NCBI GenBank assembly: GCA_009602725.1
Contig: WELB01000178.1
Location: 63,853-116,901 of the forward strand
Length of the DNA stretch: 53,049 nucleotides
DNA from: Spirogloea muscicola
Taxonomy: Eukaryota; Streptophyta; Zygnematophyceae; Spirogloeales; Spirogloeaceae
Direction: 5' to 3'
Both the position numbers and the translations under genes were made by a program. The notes under the pieces were generated by a model. That model was not told the origin of the DNA. It was given only the letters and a program-made list of their open reading frames with translations, and did not search any database. Every line of letters starts with the position of its first letter. Position 1 is the first letter of the stretch. Shown here piece by piece: positions 42,031 through 51,000 of the stretch.

Positions 42031-42985
42031 AAGCGACGCAGAAGAAGAGCTCGCCCATAGAGAAGAGGGGCTGGCAAAGCCAACCCAAAAAGAAGTGGAC
42101 ATTGTCCAAAACCAAAGAAAGAAGTGCCGAAAAGGACTACAATACAAAGCGCGAGGCGGTGCAGAGGGAGATGCAGATGGATGCTCAGTATCCACGTGTG
42201 AGCAACAGCTGATCAGAGTAACTCGAAGCAGGAAAAGCGGCACTCTGTCGAGACCCGGAAGCAGCAGCCACAGTACTGCCAGTGCGCGCGTGGACCGCAT
42301 GAGCCAAAGAGCGCTGTAGCGAGACCGCCAGCCTCATCCGAAAGACCTGCGCGAGGGAGCCGGCAGCATTGAAGCCTGGCGAACCCTGCCGCCGCTTGAT
42401 GGCCTCTCGGGCGAGCCGCTGGAGGAGATCCAAGCAGCCACTGCCGAAGGCCCCGTGTACGTCACTGGCCACTGCCGCAAAGGCATCGCCTGGAGGGTGG
42501 TCAAAGTACTTGCGCTCCTTACTCCGAGCTGCCAAAGCGACCGCGTGCCCGACGATCGTCACCGACTTCGCGGGGTTGGCCGTATCAACGCAATCTGCAG
42601 TCACCACATCAGCGATGATACGCGGACCCCCTCCGGGCGGGGTGGCAACGCGGTCAGCGCGGCGGGTGTGAAGCTGTCCGTCAGCGCCCCGCAGGATGGG
42701 CATGATCGTCGAGTTCTCCACTGCCACCTTGTAGCCGGCCTCCAGGAACACACCCTGCATGGCGTCTCGCAGGAGGTCGTGTGAACCTGTCCGGTCGGCC
42801 CTGTGCGCGCAGCGGAGCATGTGGGCCGCCAGCGCCGCAGGGTCATCGTGGCGGGCACCGCACTCGCACTGTTGGACCCCGACGAGGCAGAGAGGGAGAA
42901 GGCCAAGGAGCCGGTGGGCCGCCGTCCTGAATACCGCGTCTGGAATTGTCAGCGCCGCGTATATGGGGAGTGCTGATAGAGGAGT
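42031..42985 (-). pseudogene. Best-preserved LINE C-terminus (RLE-type) with 3' UTR
   Basis: A long open minus frame (stop at 42185) runs over 250 codons with no break. It shows a Cys-x-Cys-x12-His-x3-Cys motif (QCECGARHDDPAALAAHMLRC spans it), then SHDLLRDAMQGVFLEAGYKV, HTRRADRV, RIIADVVTADC, SKERKYFDHP, and a DVHGAFGSGCLDLLQRLARE tail ending SSYSDQLLLTRGY. The order zinc motif, R-x-D, DV, K..KY resembles the restriction-like endonuclease module at the C-terminus of R2/CRE/Dualen-type non-LTR elements, which nicks target DNA; this is an inference from motif order. The RT is absent: the copy is 5'-truncated at about 42985. The 3' UTR has a hairpin at 42068-42087 and ends at GGGCGAGCTC plus TTCTTC. 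Confidence 0.75.
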
Positions 42986-43180
42986 TCGCCCATAGAAAAG
43001 CGGGCATAGAGGAGCTGGCAGAAGCCAGCCAGAAAAGAATGGACAAAAACCAAAGAGCGACAGTGCCAGAAAGAAGAGAGATACACAGCTAGGCATCTAG
43101 ACAACTAGACACGACGGAACCGCAGGAAGCTCAATACCCGCGGGTGAGCAACATCAGGTCAGAGTAGCTCGAAGCTGGAA
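42986..43180 (-). pseudogene. LINE C-terminal end plus 3' UTR
   Basis: Minus-strand YSDLMLLTRGY and a stop near 43133, then a 3' UTR with hairpin GCTGGC-TTCT-GCCAGC at about 43013-43030. It is close to the copy at 8591-8805 over the whole 3' UTR, so the two belong to one subfamily. Confidence 0.75.
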
Positions 43181-43456
43181 GAGATGCAGGCAGACGAGAC
43201 CCAAAAGCAGCAACGATAGCACGGCAGTGATAGCCACGCCGCCGCCCCGGGCGAGGAGGCGGAGAGGATCCGGGCGCGCCCTCGGATGTCGTGCGGCGGG
43301 AATGAAAAAGAGAGCGAATGCGGCTGCTGATGTTAAAGAATCGGCTGTAAACTGCCAGCCAGATGCATACAGGTGTTCATGACGGAGCCAAAGGCTAGGC
43401 AGACAGGGCGCCCTCAATACCCCCGAGTCAGCAGTAGGAAGTCAGATGAGCTGAGC
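43181..43456 (-). pseudogene. LINE C-terminal end, 3' UTR without clear hairpin
   Basis: SSDFLLLTRGY and a stop (about 43413) on the minus strand mark another LINE end. The 230 bp downstream lack the usual hairpin and contain GC-rich DNA of unknown origin. Confidence 0.55.
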
Positions 43457-43800
43457 TGAGGAAGGAAAGTGCTCGCCCATCGAGGATAGGGGCTGGAAAA
43501 GCCAGCCCAAAAAAGAATGAACAGAGTACAAGAAGGGGGCCAGGGGAAGCGCTAAGAAAAACAAGCGCACAAAGAAACGAAGCAGTCACGAATCACTCAG
43601 TAACCCCTGCTAAGCAGCCGCAGGTCGGAGATGCTAGGCTCCTGGAAGTGGGTCCCCTGGCCAGAGTCAGAGGAGCAGCGAGGGCTCTGCCGGCACGAAG
43701 GTGCAGCGCCCGGGCCATACATCTCTGCAGCGAGACGGCCAGGCGCATACGGTACAAGAAGAGCAACCCCGCTGCGCAAACCAGAGGCTGCAGCAAGGCC
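43457..43800 (-). pseudogene. LINE C-terminus plus 3' UTR
   Basis: The minus strand reads LYRMRLAVSLQRCMARALHL, RAGRALAA and, in a shifted frame, the end SISDLRLLSRGY with a stop near 43600. The 3' UTR hairpin GGCTGG-AAAA-type (GGCTGGAAAAGCCAGCC) lies at 43490-43507, and the terminus GGGCGAGCAC is near 43475. This subfamily shares AGCGCTTCCCCTGGCCCCC in its 3' UTR with the copy at 44178. Confidence 0.75.
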
Positions 43801-43925
43801 GCGACCAGCCTGGCGAAAAAAGCAAGTGCTCGCCCATTGATAATATGCGATGGAAAAGCCAGCACAAAAAGAATGAAGAGAGTACGAGAAGGGGGCCAGG
43901 GGAAGCGCTAAGAAAAGCCCGGCGA
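43801..43925 (-). mobile_element. Truncated LINE 3' tail
   Basis: Only the 3' UTR is present: AGCGCTTCCCCTGGCCCCC, TTCATTCTTTTTGTGCTGGC, hairpin remnant and GGGCGAGCACTTGC in minus sense. 43926-44023 has no clear assignment. Confidence 0.7.
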
Positions 43926-44023
43926 AAGGAGTTCCACCACCTGCTCATAGGCCGCTTTATCCACAAGCGCAGTGTAGCGGGCCTGGGCCCGCAGGTCGGG
44001 GGTGTGTCCCGGAGCCGCGCTGG

Positions 44024-44057
44024 GGGGGGGGGGGGGGGGGNGGGGGGGGGGGGGGGG
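44024..44057. other. G homopolymer with embedded N
   Basis: A run of about 17 G, one N, and 16 more G lies between two LINE tails. This is likely a base-calling or assembly limit, or a true G tract of uncertain length. It also creates false Gly/Pro-rich frames. Confidence 0.85.
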
Positions 44058-44084
44058 CCGCGCGCTGCACCTTCGTGCCGGCAG

Positions 44085-44177
44085 AGAAGAAGGTGCTCGC
44101 CCATTGAGAAGAGGGGCTGGCAAAGCCAACCCAAAAAGAATGGACAATGTTCAAAGCCAAAGAAAGAGGTGCCGGCA
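44085..44177 (-). mobile_element. Truncated LINE 3' tail
   Basis: The minus-sense tail has hairpin GGTTGGC/GCCAGCC and GGGCGAGCACC. From 44099 to 44173 it is almost identical to 1723-1797. It has no coding sequence and ends where a plus-strand LINE end begins (44178). Confidence 0.8.
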
Positions 44178-44415
44178 GAGAGCCCTCCCTGCTGCCTCTG
44201 GCTCTGGCCAGGGGACCCACTTCCAGGAGCCTAGCATCTCTAATCTGCGGTTGCTCAGCATAAGTAACTGAGTGATTTGTAGCTGCTTTGTTTCTTTGTG
44301 TGCTTGTATTTCTTAGCGCTTCCCCTGGCCCCCTTCTCGTACTCTGTTCATTCTTTTTTGTGCTGGCTTTTCCAGCCCCAATCCTCAGTGGGCGAGCACT
44401 TTCTTCTTGGGGGAG
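44178..44415 (+). pseudogene. LINE C-terminal end plus 3' UTR, plus strand
   Basis: Plus strand: SLPAASGSGQGTHFQEPSIS, NLRLLSISN and a stop near 44270. The 3' UTR with AGCGCTTCCCCTGGCCCCC, hairpin GGCTTTTCCAGCCCC at 44362-44378 and GGGCGAGCACTTTCTTCTT follows. The coding start is lost. Confidence 0.75.
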
Positions 44416-44599
44416 GGCGCGCGGCGCGCCTGGAACAATAGGGTGGGCACCAAGCCAACAAGCTGTGCAGACCGAAGCCGGTGCAACAGGTGGGGCGACG
44501 AGACCCGAAGCCCGGCTTTCCACGATGAGGGAGGGGGTGTTGAGCTGGGCTATCCGTTGGATCCCAATCAGGGCTGACCGAAAGCCCAGGACCCGGAGC

Positions 44600-44668
44600 A
44601 TTACCGTTGTCACATTGTCCATTATTTTTGGGTTGGCTTTGACAGCCCCTCTTCTCCTTCCATACCCT
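44600..44668 (+). mobile_element. Truncated LINE 3' tail, plus strand
   Basis: TTGTCCATTATTTTTGGGTT and a hairpin (GGTTGGC..GACAGCCCC) identify the tail, but the GGGCGAGC terminus is missing. 44416-44599 reads on the minus strand as VLGFRSALIGIQRIAQLNTP and following residues; it may be an internal LINE piece but is not assigned. Confidence 0.6.
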
Positions 44669-44925
44669 ACTTGAGAACATAGCGAGTCTGGGATATGCAC
44701 GACGCGAGGATATGCTTCCAGCCCAGATGGGTATGCCGGCAGCCTATCTGTCATTTTTGCGACATCGAGTGTCAGCTTGTCTGCAGCGAGCTCAGGCTCA
44801 TGTGTTGTATCAGAAAGCTGGTCGAGCCTTGGCTTGTCGTTCAAGAGCTTGTCGATTGCCGTTCGGTATTCGAGCATCAGTTAGCGACCTCTACGTGCTG
44901 ACTCATGGTTGCTGAGCGGGTCAGC
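44669..44925 (+). pseudogene. Divergent LINE C-terminus
   Basis: The plus frame reads MGMPAAYLSFLRHRVSACLQ, RAQAHVLYQKAGRALA and ends SVSDLYVLTHGC with a stop near 44917. It aligns in order with the AAGSLAQVFRMRLAVSLQRS ... SDQLLLTRGY end of the best copy but is much more diverged, pointing to an older or separate subfamily. Confidence 0.6.
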
Positions 44926-44954
44926 TTAGCAGCAGGTGACGTACATTTTTCAAT

Positions 44955-45008
44955 GTGCTTGCCTTTGTACTTGGCCACAAATGCCTCCCCATCTCTTAAT
45001 ACACACGT
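44955..45008 (-). repeat. LTR promoter fragment
   Basis: Nearly identical to 4166-4218 in the LTR at 3775-4560: TTTGTACTTGGCCACA, CCTCCCCATCTCTTAATA. On the minus strand it holds TATTAAGAGATGGGGAGG. Only this ~52-bp core is shared. Confidence 0.65.
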
Positions 45009-45184
45009 TTTCCTGGCTCTTCTCTATGGGCGAGCTCTTCTCAGTTGGGGCTCGAGCGATGAAGCGGCGCTCTTGGAGGGAGTGCCGCGCTCCTTCCCCG
45101 CCACCTTGCCCATGGCGGTGACGGCGGCAGGGTTCGGCAGGAAGCAGGCCGGCAGCGACTCAAGGCAGGTGGCGTGGGCGCTGG

Positions 45185-45265
45185 CAAAGAAGAACGGCAT
45201 CGCCCATTGAGGATAGGGGCTGGAAAAGCCAGCCCAAGAAAGAGAATGAACAATGCGCTGGCAAG
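45185..45265 (-). mobile_element. Truncated LINE 3' tail
   Basis: Minus-sense tail with perfect hairpin GGCTGG-AAAA-GCCAGCC-type at 45216-45233, GGGCGATGCC terminus and TTCTTCTTTG beyond. 45009-45184 is GC-rich with no clear assignment. Confidence 0.75.
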
Positions 45266-45289
45266 CAATGAGGAGCAGTTGACAAAAAG

Positions 45290-46045
45290 GAGGACGGTGG
45301 CTCCTGTTAGAGTGTTCCTGGAGGCCGGCTACAAGGTGGCAGTGGAGAACTCAACGATCATGCCCATCCTGTGGGGCGCTGACGGACAGCTTCACACCTG
45401 CCGCGCTGACCTCGTTGCCATCCCGCCCGGAGGAGGTCCGCATATCATCGCTGATGTGGTGACTGCAGATTGCGTCGATTCCGCCAACCCCGCACAGTCA
45501 GCGACCGACGCTCGTCGGGCACGCGGTCGCTTTGGCGGCTCGGATTAAGGAGCGCAAGTACTCTGACCAACCCTCCAGGCGATGCCTTCACGGCACTGGC
45601 CATTGACGTACACAGGGGCTTCGGTGGTGGCTGGTTGGATCTCCTCCAGCGGCTTGCCCGGGAGGCCATCGAGCGGCGGCAGGGTTCGCCAGGCTTCAAT
45701 GCTGCCGGCTCCCTCGTGCAGGTCTTTCGGATGAGGCTGGCGGTCTCGCTACAGCGCTCTTTGGCTCATGCGGTCCACGCGCGCGCTGGCCGGACTGTGG
45801 CTGCTCCTTCCGGGTCTCGACAGAGTGCCGCTTTTCCTGCTTCGAGTTACTCTGATCAGCTGTTGCTCACACGTGGATACTGAGCATCCATCTGCATCTA
45901 TCTCCCTCTGCACCGCCTCGCGCTTTGTATTGTAGTCCTCTTTCGGCACTTCTTTCTTTGGTTTTGGACGATGTCCAATTCTTTTTGGGTTGGCTTTGCC
46001 AGCCCCTCTTCTCTATGGGCGAGCTCTTTCTCCTGTTAGATTGAG
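45290..46045 (+). pseudogene. LINE C-terminus with 3' UTR, inverted near-twin of 42031-42985
   Basis: Plus strand: VFLEAGYKVAVENSTIMPIL, IIADVVTADCVD, one frame change near 45530, then DAFTALAIDVH, GWLDLLQRLAREAIERRQG, AAGSLVQVFRMRLAVSLQRS and SSYSDQLLLTRGY with a stop at 45881-45883. The 3' UTR includes a hairpin at 45988-46006 and GGGCGAGCTCTTTC. The Cys/His motif is cut off at the 5' end. Sequence identity with the copy at 42031-42985 is visibly very high, in opposite orientation. Confidence 0.8.
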
Positions 46046-46146
46046 TGAGCTTGTGCTCACTGGACCCCGTTTGTATAAAATTGAAAGAATGCAAGACACA
46101 CGGGCACAGTGGGTCCCGGCGGGTCAGTCCGCTGGGGGCCAGAGGC

Positions 46147-46243
46147 GGCCGGCTGCAGAGCCAGCCCAAAGGTGTCCATTAAGCTAGTCGGGCAGGGGCC
46201 GGCTACAGAGCCGGCACGAAGGTGGCCGTTAAGCTAGTTAGTC
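46147..46243. repeat. Two 50-bp tandem hairpin units
   Basis: GGCCGGCT.CAGAGCC.GC followed by AAGGTG.CC.TTAAGCTAGT is present twice with a 50-bp period. Each unit can fold through GCCGGCT/AGCCGGC arms. Confidence 0.8.
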
Positions 46244-46244
46244 C

Positions 46245-46275
46245 ACAGGTGTGAGGCACATTCTCACACGTGTGA
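46245..46275. repeat. Imperfect palindrome
   Basis: CACAGGTGTGAG and CTCACACGTGTG flank a 7-bp loop, giving a 12-bp stem with few mismatches. It marks the end of the repeat-rich part of the window. Its function is unknown. Confidence 0.7.
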
Positions 46276-48008
46276 TCTGCCTACGTGTCACCCCGATGAT
46301 CCGGGCAAGCCGCCCCTGAAAGCGACAGGTGCTTCCCTGAGTGGCACAATCAAATAGTATGAAGGCTAAACAGAAGGAGCTAGTGCATAAATTCTAACAG
46401 GGAGAGGGACAGCTCTCCTAACGCGGTTCAGCGCTTCCCCTGGCCCTATAAGCCTTGTTGATGACATCTCCAGACTTTCGTCCTTGCAGATTCGATGTTC
46501 GTCTCTTCTCTTGAGATTCGTACCACATTGAAAGTGCGTGATACTATCCGATTGTATGAGTGGTGGTCTTGCAAGAGAGCCACTGTCGGCGGGTACCGAC
46601 TCCTCATGCTTACAAAGTACAACGTGGTGGAAGACTTTTTTGCTGTCACAGCCCGTGCAGACATGATGATCTTGATAGAAGTGGACAACGTCAAGGTCAT
46701 TCTGCCAACCGTAAGATAGAAGACAAGTTATTATGCATCACCTCGTTGCCAGCATTCGGTGGTTGTCGACATCTTTATCGCTTGCTGTGGTTCACCTCAG
46801 TTGTAAACTGCCAAAGATCGAGCTTTAAGTGCATCATGGGTCATCAGATTTCCATGCTGGCGATCGTAGCAATTTTTGCAAGACTGTCAGCATTCAAGCA
46901 GCATACCATCTTACTTAAGCTAAATACAGCACACTTTTGTGTACACTAGTGCAGGCCACCCGTTTGGCCTGACCCATGACATTGAGCATGTGTCTGAATG
47001 ACTACCAGTCAAAATGCAATGCCTTGGATCTGGGGTGCAGTGCAGAAAGTTTCAAGTATTGCCTTGCTACGACATCTTTAACAAATGGCTCATGGCTTCA
47101 CGCTATAGTGGGGCCGAGATTCGCAGCAGTGCACACGATGGCCTTTCCATCACTTGTCTTCCTTTGGTGTAGGTATTTGCAGTGTCTTGCATATTCTGAG
47201 GACCATCAGCGAGCTCGATGAAGTACCGCTGAAGCAGACAATGTGACAAACCCTAGCTGGTGATCTGGTCTGACATAATTGATCTTCATAATCTTCGTCC
47301 TGAAGTTGGAAACCAAGCACATGGGAGATTGCCTCTCAGCATACAGTAAAACCTAGTACTACACTTCAATGATTGACATGATTGACAAGTGCCTATGAGG
47401 CAAGGCGGCATGACGCAGCACGAGGCAGCATGAGGCAGCACCTGCTTGTTCCATGAGGAGCTACTCGAATCAGAAAGACGATGGTATACGCCTTGCATGT
47501 GCAACTTGTAACTCATTACAAGATGCCAAACCTGGCATCTTGGGAGGCTTTCGAGCAAGGGTATCAGCTCTCACCATCTATGGGACAACAACCCATGTAC
47601 AGTGCAGCGCTGCTGATTGTGCTATTTGTCTGCCAGGTACTTCCTGCATGATGCTAATGAAGAAAATGGAGGGAAAGAGGTTTCAGTACGTGCTGCAAGT
47701 AAATTCGTCCTAATTCCAAATATTGATATCAGCGTGCGCAAGATAGTAGATAGAAAGCAATGGATAAGATTTGTCATGGCTTACTTAAGACTAGGTGGAG
47801 GCAACCTATGCTCACCTTTGAAGCGTCTTTGTCATGGGTCCATCGTCAAGTGCGTGCCTGTAAAACAGGTTGGCAGAAGTCAATTACAAATGTGAAGGAG
47901 GTCATCTAACTTGGTGAGCTTGCACATGGATGTACTTAGTAACCAAAGCTGTTTTATCTGGAAACTGCAGAGTCCTCTTGCTCTGTGTTTAGGAACTTCT
48001 CCCGTATA
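46276..48008. other. Lower-GC region, possible unrecognised exons
   Basis: No transposon signatures were seen. One plus-strand stretch, 46490-46711, is preceded by TTCGTCCTTGCAG (acceptor-like) and followed by C|GTAAGA (donor-like). It reads SLEIRTTLKVRDTIRLYEWW, ATVGGYRLLMLTKYNVVEDF and ILIEVDNVKVILPT. A second candidate follows CTGCCAG at 47636. I do not recognise a family, and no start or stop can be set. Confidence 0.3.
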
Positions 48009-51000
48009 TCAATGCTCATATATAATTGCACAATTATGCTGGCTCACGCGACGGGGTACATTGATCCCAGGCCTATGATTGTCCATTGCAGTCAGATTGT
48101 GTAAGAGAGCATCACAACCTCCAATGCAACCTGTGCCAGACAACTTTCGTTAGATAGAGAGGAAGAAGAGAAGCAGCTCTTCCGAGGAGCGAGGCTGTGG
48201 AAAGCCAGCCTACAAATGTAAATAAGGTCCAAGTAAGGTAGTCAACATAGAGAGACCATCAATGGTGCCTGCTAAGTAACCCCCACTCAGCACCCGCAAG
48301 TTGGAGAAACTAGCAGCAGGAGACAAGTTGGGCCGCCTATTGCCTGATACAGAAGGTAAAGCCTCGTAAGGGCTGTACATCTCATGGCAATCTGACGGGG
48401 TTAACGACGAGCTTTGGCACTTGAGCATCGAATTCTTACCAAGATGGGTGGCATTTATGTAGGGCGGGAGCTGATTACGATTGAAGGACAACTGTATCTT
48501 ATATACAGGCCCTGCGCATACCAAGGTTCACAAGGACTTCATTAGCTTCATTCCTACGAGTTGCTAAAAGCAAAGTATGCCTAGCATTGACGAGCACATC
48601 TGCCACTGATATGTCAAAATCCAAGAAAGTAGGAGTTCACAACACACCAGGGGTGCATGTGAGACACGCAAGCTCTGTCACGGTGGCTTCCAGTGTACAA
48701 CGTGGAAGCCATATGGCCTTCCGACACTGCCAAGAAAGCATTGTACAGATGACGTAGAATGCTCATGTGTGATGTCAATTGCAAGCGCAATGAATCTATG
48801 AGCTGAGTCAAAGCCCCTGGCAATCCTACAATGGCAAATGCATGTCAAAGCATGTGCTCCACGATTCTAACCATGGGGTATGCCGCGCAACCAACAATGT
48901 AGGTTCCGTCCTGCGCACAGAAGTAGCTGTGTATAGTACAGGTACATAAGATGGCATTTTCTGGGCGTCTCTTGTTGCACCTGCTAAGCTGTTGTGCACA
49001 CCAGCCATAAGATGCTTACCGTACACGACTTGAGGAGCATCGGTGTGTTCAAACAAGCAGGACATTTGCGAACAGGCATGCCTCGTTGTGGGGCCCGCCG
49101 ACCTTCGGCCGCATGGCCCCCTTGGAGGCTGGTCAAAACAAGGCAGAGAGGGGAAGTGCTTAGACCTATCGGACTTGCAGTATGTTGTCAGAGGTACATG
49201 CTACTTATCAATCACCGGAGACTGTTGCAGGATGGTACCGTGGGAAGAAGGACTCCATGGCTTCTACCAGCTTGTTCTTTTGTGAACTGGCGTCTTGAAA
49301 GCAAGCCTTTGTTTGCGCCAACGTGGATCGGAGGACATCGTCCTTGGTCTTCATGCCTTCACTAACTTCTTTCATGTCACGTTCCATGATTGCTCTCAGA
49401 TACGGCTTCCAGAGCTCGTAACCCATTGCGTCATATCCAAGAACCAGTGCCTCTCCCTAGCATCAGTCAGCAGTTAAATATTTCATGCTCAAATTTATAA
49501 ACAAGCTTCTCTGATAATAGTGGAGGCAGAAACACAGGCTAAGGTTAGCATAGACTAGAACAGATAGACTAGAACTAGATCAGATCCTCGCCTTCTGAGA
49601 CTCGCTCACCAAAGATGTAGGCCTGAAACGGGAGTTTGCATCCCTGGTGGCATACTGCCTGTCCAGGAGCTTTTTGATGTGATCGTGCATGGTTGCATCT
49701 GTCCCAATCCCCTCCTGCTCAGATGTATGCTGTAAGTGGGCACAAATTTGCCTGTACATTCTGCTTGAGCTTTTTTTGAGAAAGATTAAATGAAGGTCTA
49801 AATATTCAATTGACGAGGTTGCACCTGGTCCATGCGACCGATGAGGTCAGCCTCTGAAAGCAAGTGAGGAGGCTCGGTGGTTCCTTGCTGAAGGAGGAGA
49901 TCGGTTGGAAGAAACTGCCATCCAAGCAGATATACTACACAGTATCAGCTGAGGAAGCAAGTGAGCAACTGTCAATTTGTACTGGTTCTGGACCCACCTC
50001 CTGGTGAAGCTGGCAATGTGGAAGAGTGGATGTCCCCCAAGATTCATAACGGTATATGTCCAGGTAGTTACGCTGTTTACAAATGTTGCAACAATTGGCT
50101 CAGCTCCAATTCATAAATGGCTCAGTGCAGGCAAGACGGGTGCTGGCAACGTGGATATATCCTGTCCCAAGGGGAGGAAGGGCCAACTTACAGCAGTTAT
50201 CATGAGCCCACGGGCGCAAAAGCACTCTCCAGCAATAGTTGCTGATATTGTAGTCTCTTGACCAACAGCTGGTTGTGAGACACATGCCAGGAAGTGCCGT
50301 ACTACAAGCTCGTACAATCCCTAGTCACAGTGGCCAGCAAAAATTTGAGCTGAAATCATCAAGATCCTGTTGCAAGCTGAAGCACAACCTTTGTGTAGAG
50401 AATGTATGGTCTGCTGTCTTTCTTACAGCATGGGCTGGGGTCCAGTTGTTTGCCCCTTGTGAGAAGCGCGCAGGATGGATTGGGGGATGAGCATGGTCAT
50501 TGTGTCCTCCGTTGCCCGGTCGTCGGAATAACCCGCAAGTTGGGTCCAGTAACCTCCGTGCATACTGGCCCCAGGCCTGGTGTGCTTGCTGCTCTGCAAT
50601 CATTGCCTGTTGGATGGAGCCAGACGCAAAATCCACGAAACTCTTGCATCACGTACCATGGTACTCAAAGGTCTGGCCGATGATCCAAAATTGACAGATG
50701 TAGAGGATGACCTGACCTCAAGGTTCATCTCTTCTGGATAGCTGTCTGTCTCTGTACGAGGATAGCTGATGTAACCTTGCTGGTACAGCTCCTCAGCTAC
50801 CTACACCACAACAGCCGTGCTGGTCAGTGACCCTCCAATGGGGCCAAGCTCCAGTAGGAGCTGCTCTATTACCAAGGGGCTCATGAGTAATACCTTCATT
50901 GTCTGCTCCGAGCTAAGGTGAAGAAAGCGCGAGGCACGCTTTTGAAGCTCCACTGTGTTTAGTGGGTGTGGCGGGAACTTTCGACGCTCGCGGCCATCTA

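Noticed and set aside
43957-44877. 306-codon minus-strand frame
   Set aside because: It runs through a G tract with an N, LINE tails and unrelated segments. Only a short internal part might be LINE-derived.
42031-46045. Inverted LINE pair as terminal inverted repeats of a DNA transposon
   Set aside because: The arms are coding LINE C-termini with their own 3' tails; no transposase or outer target duplication was seen.
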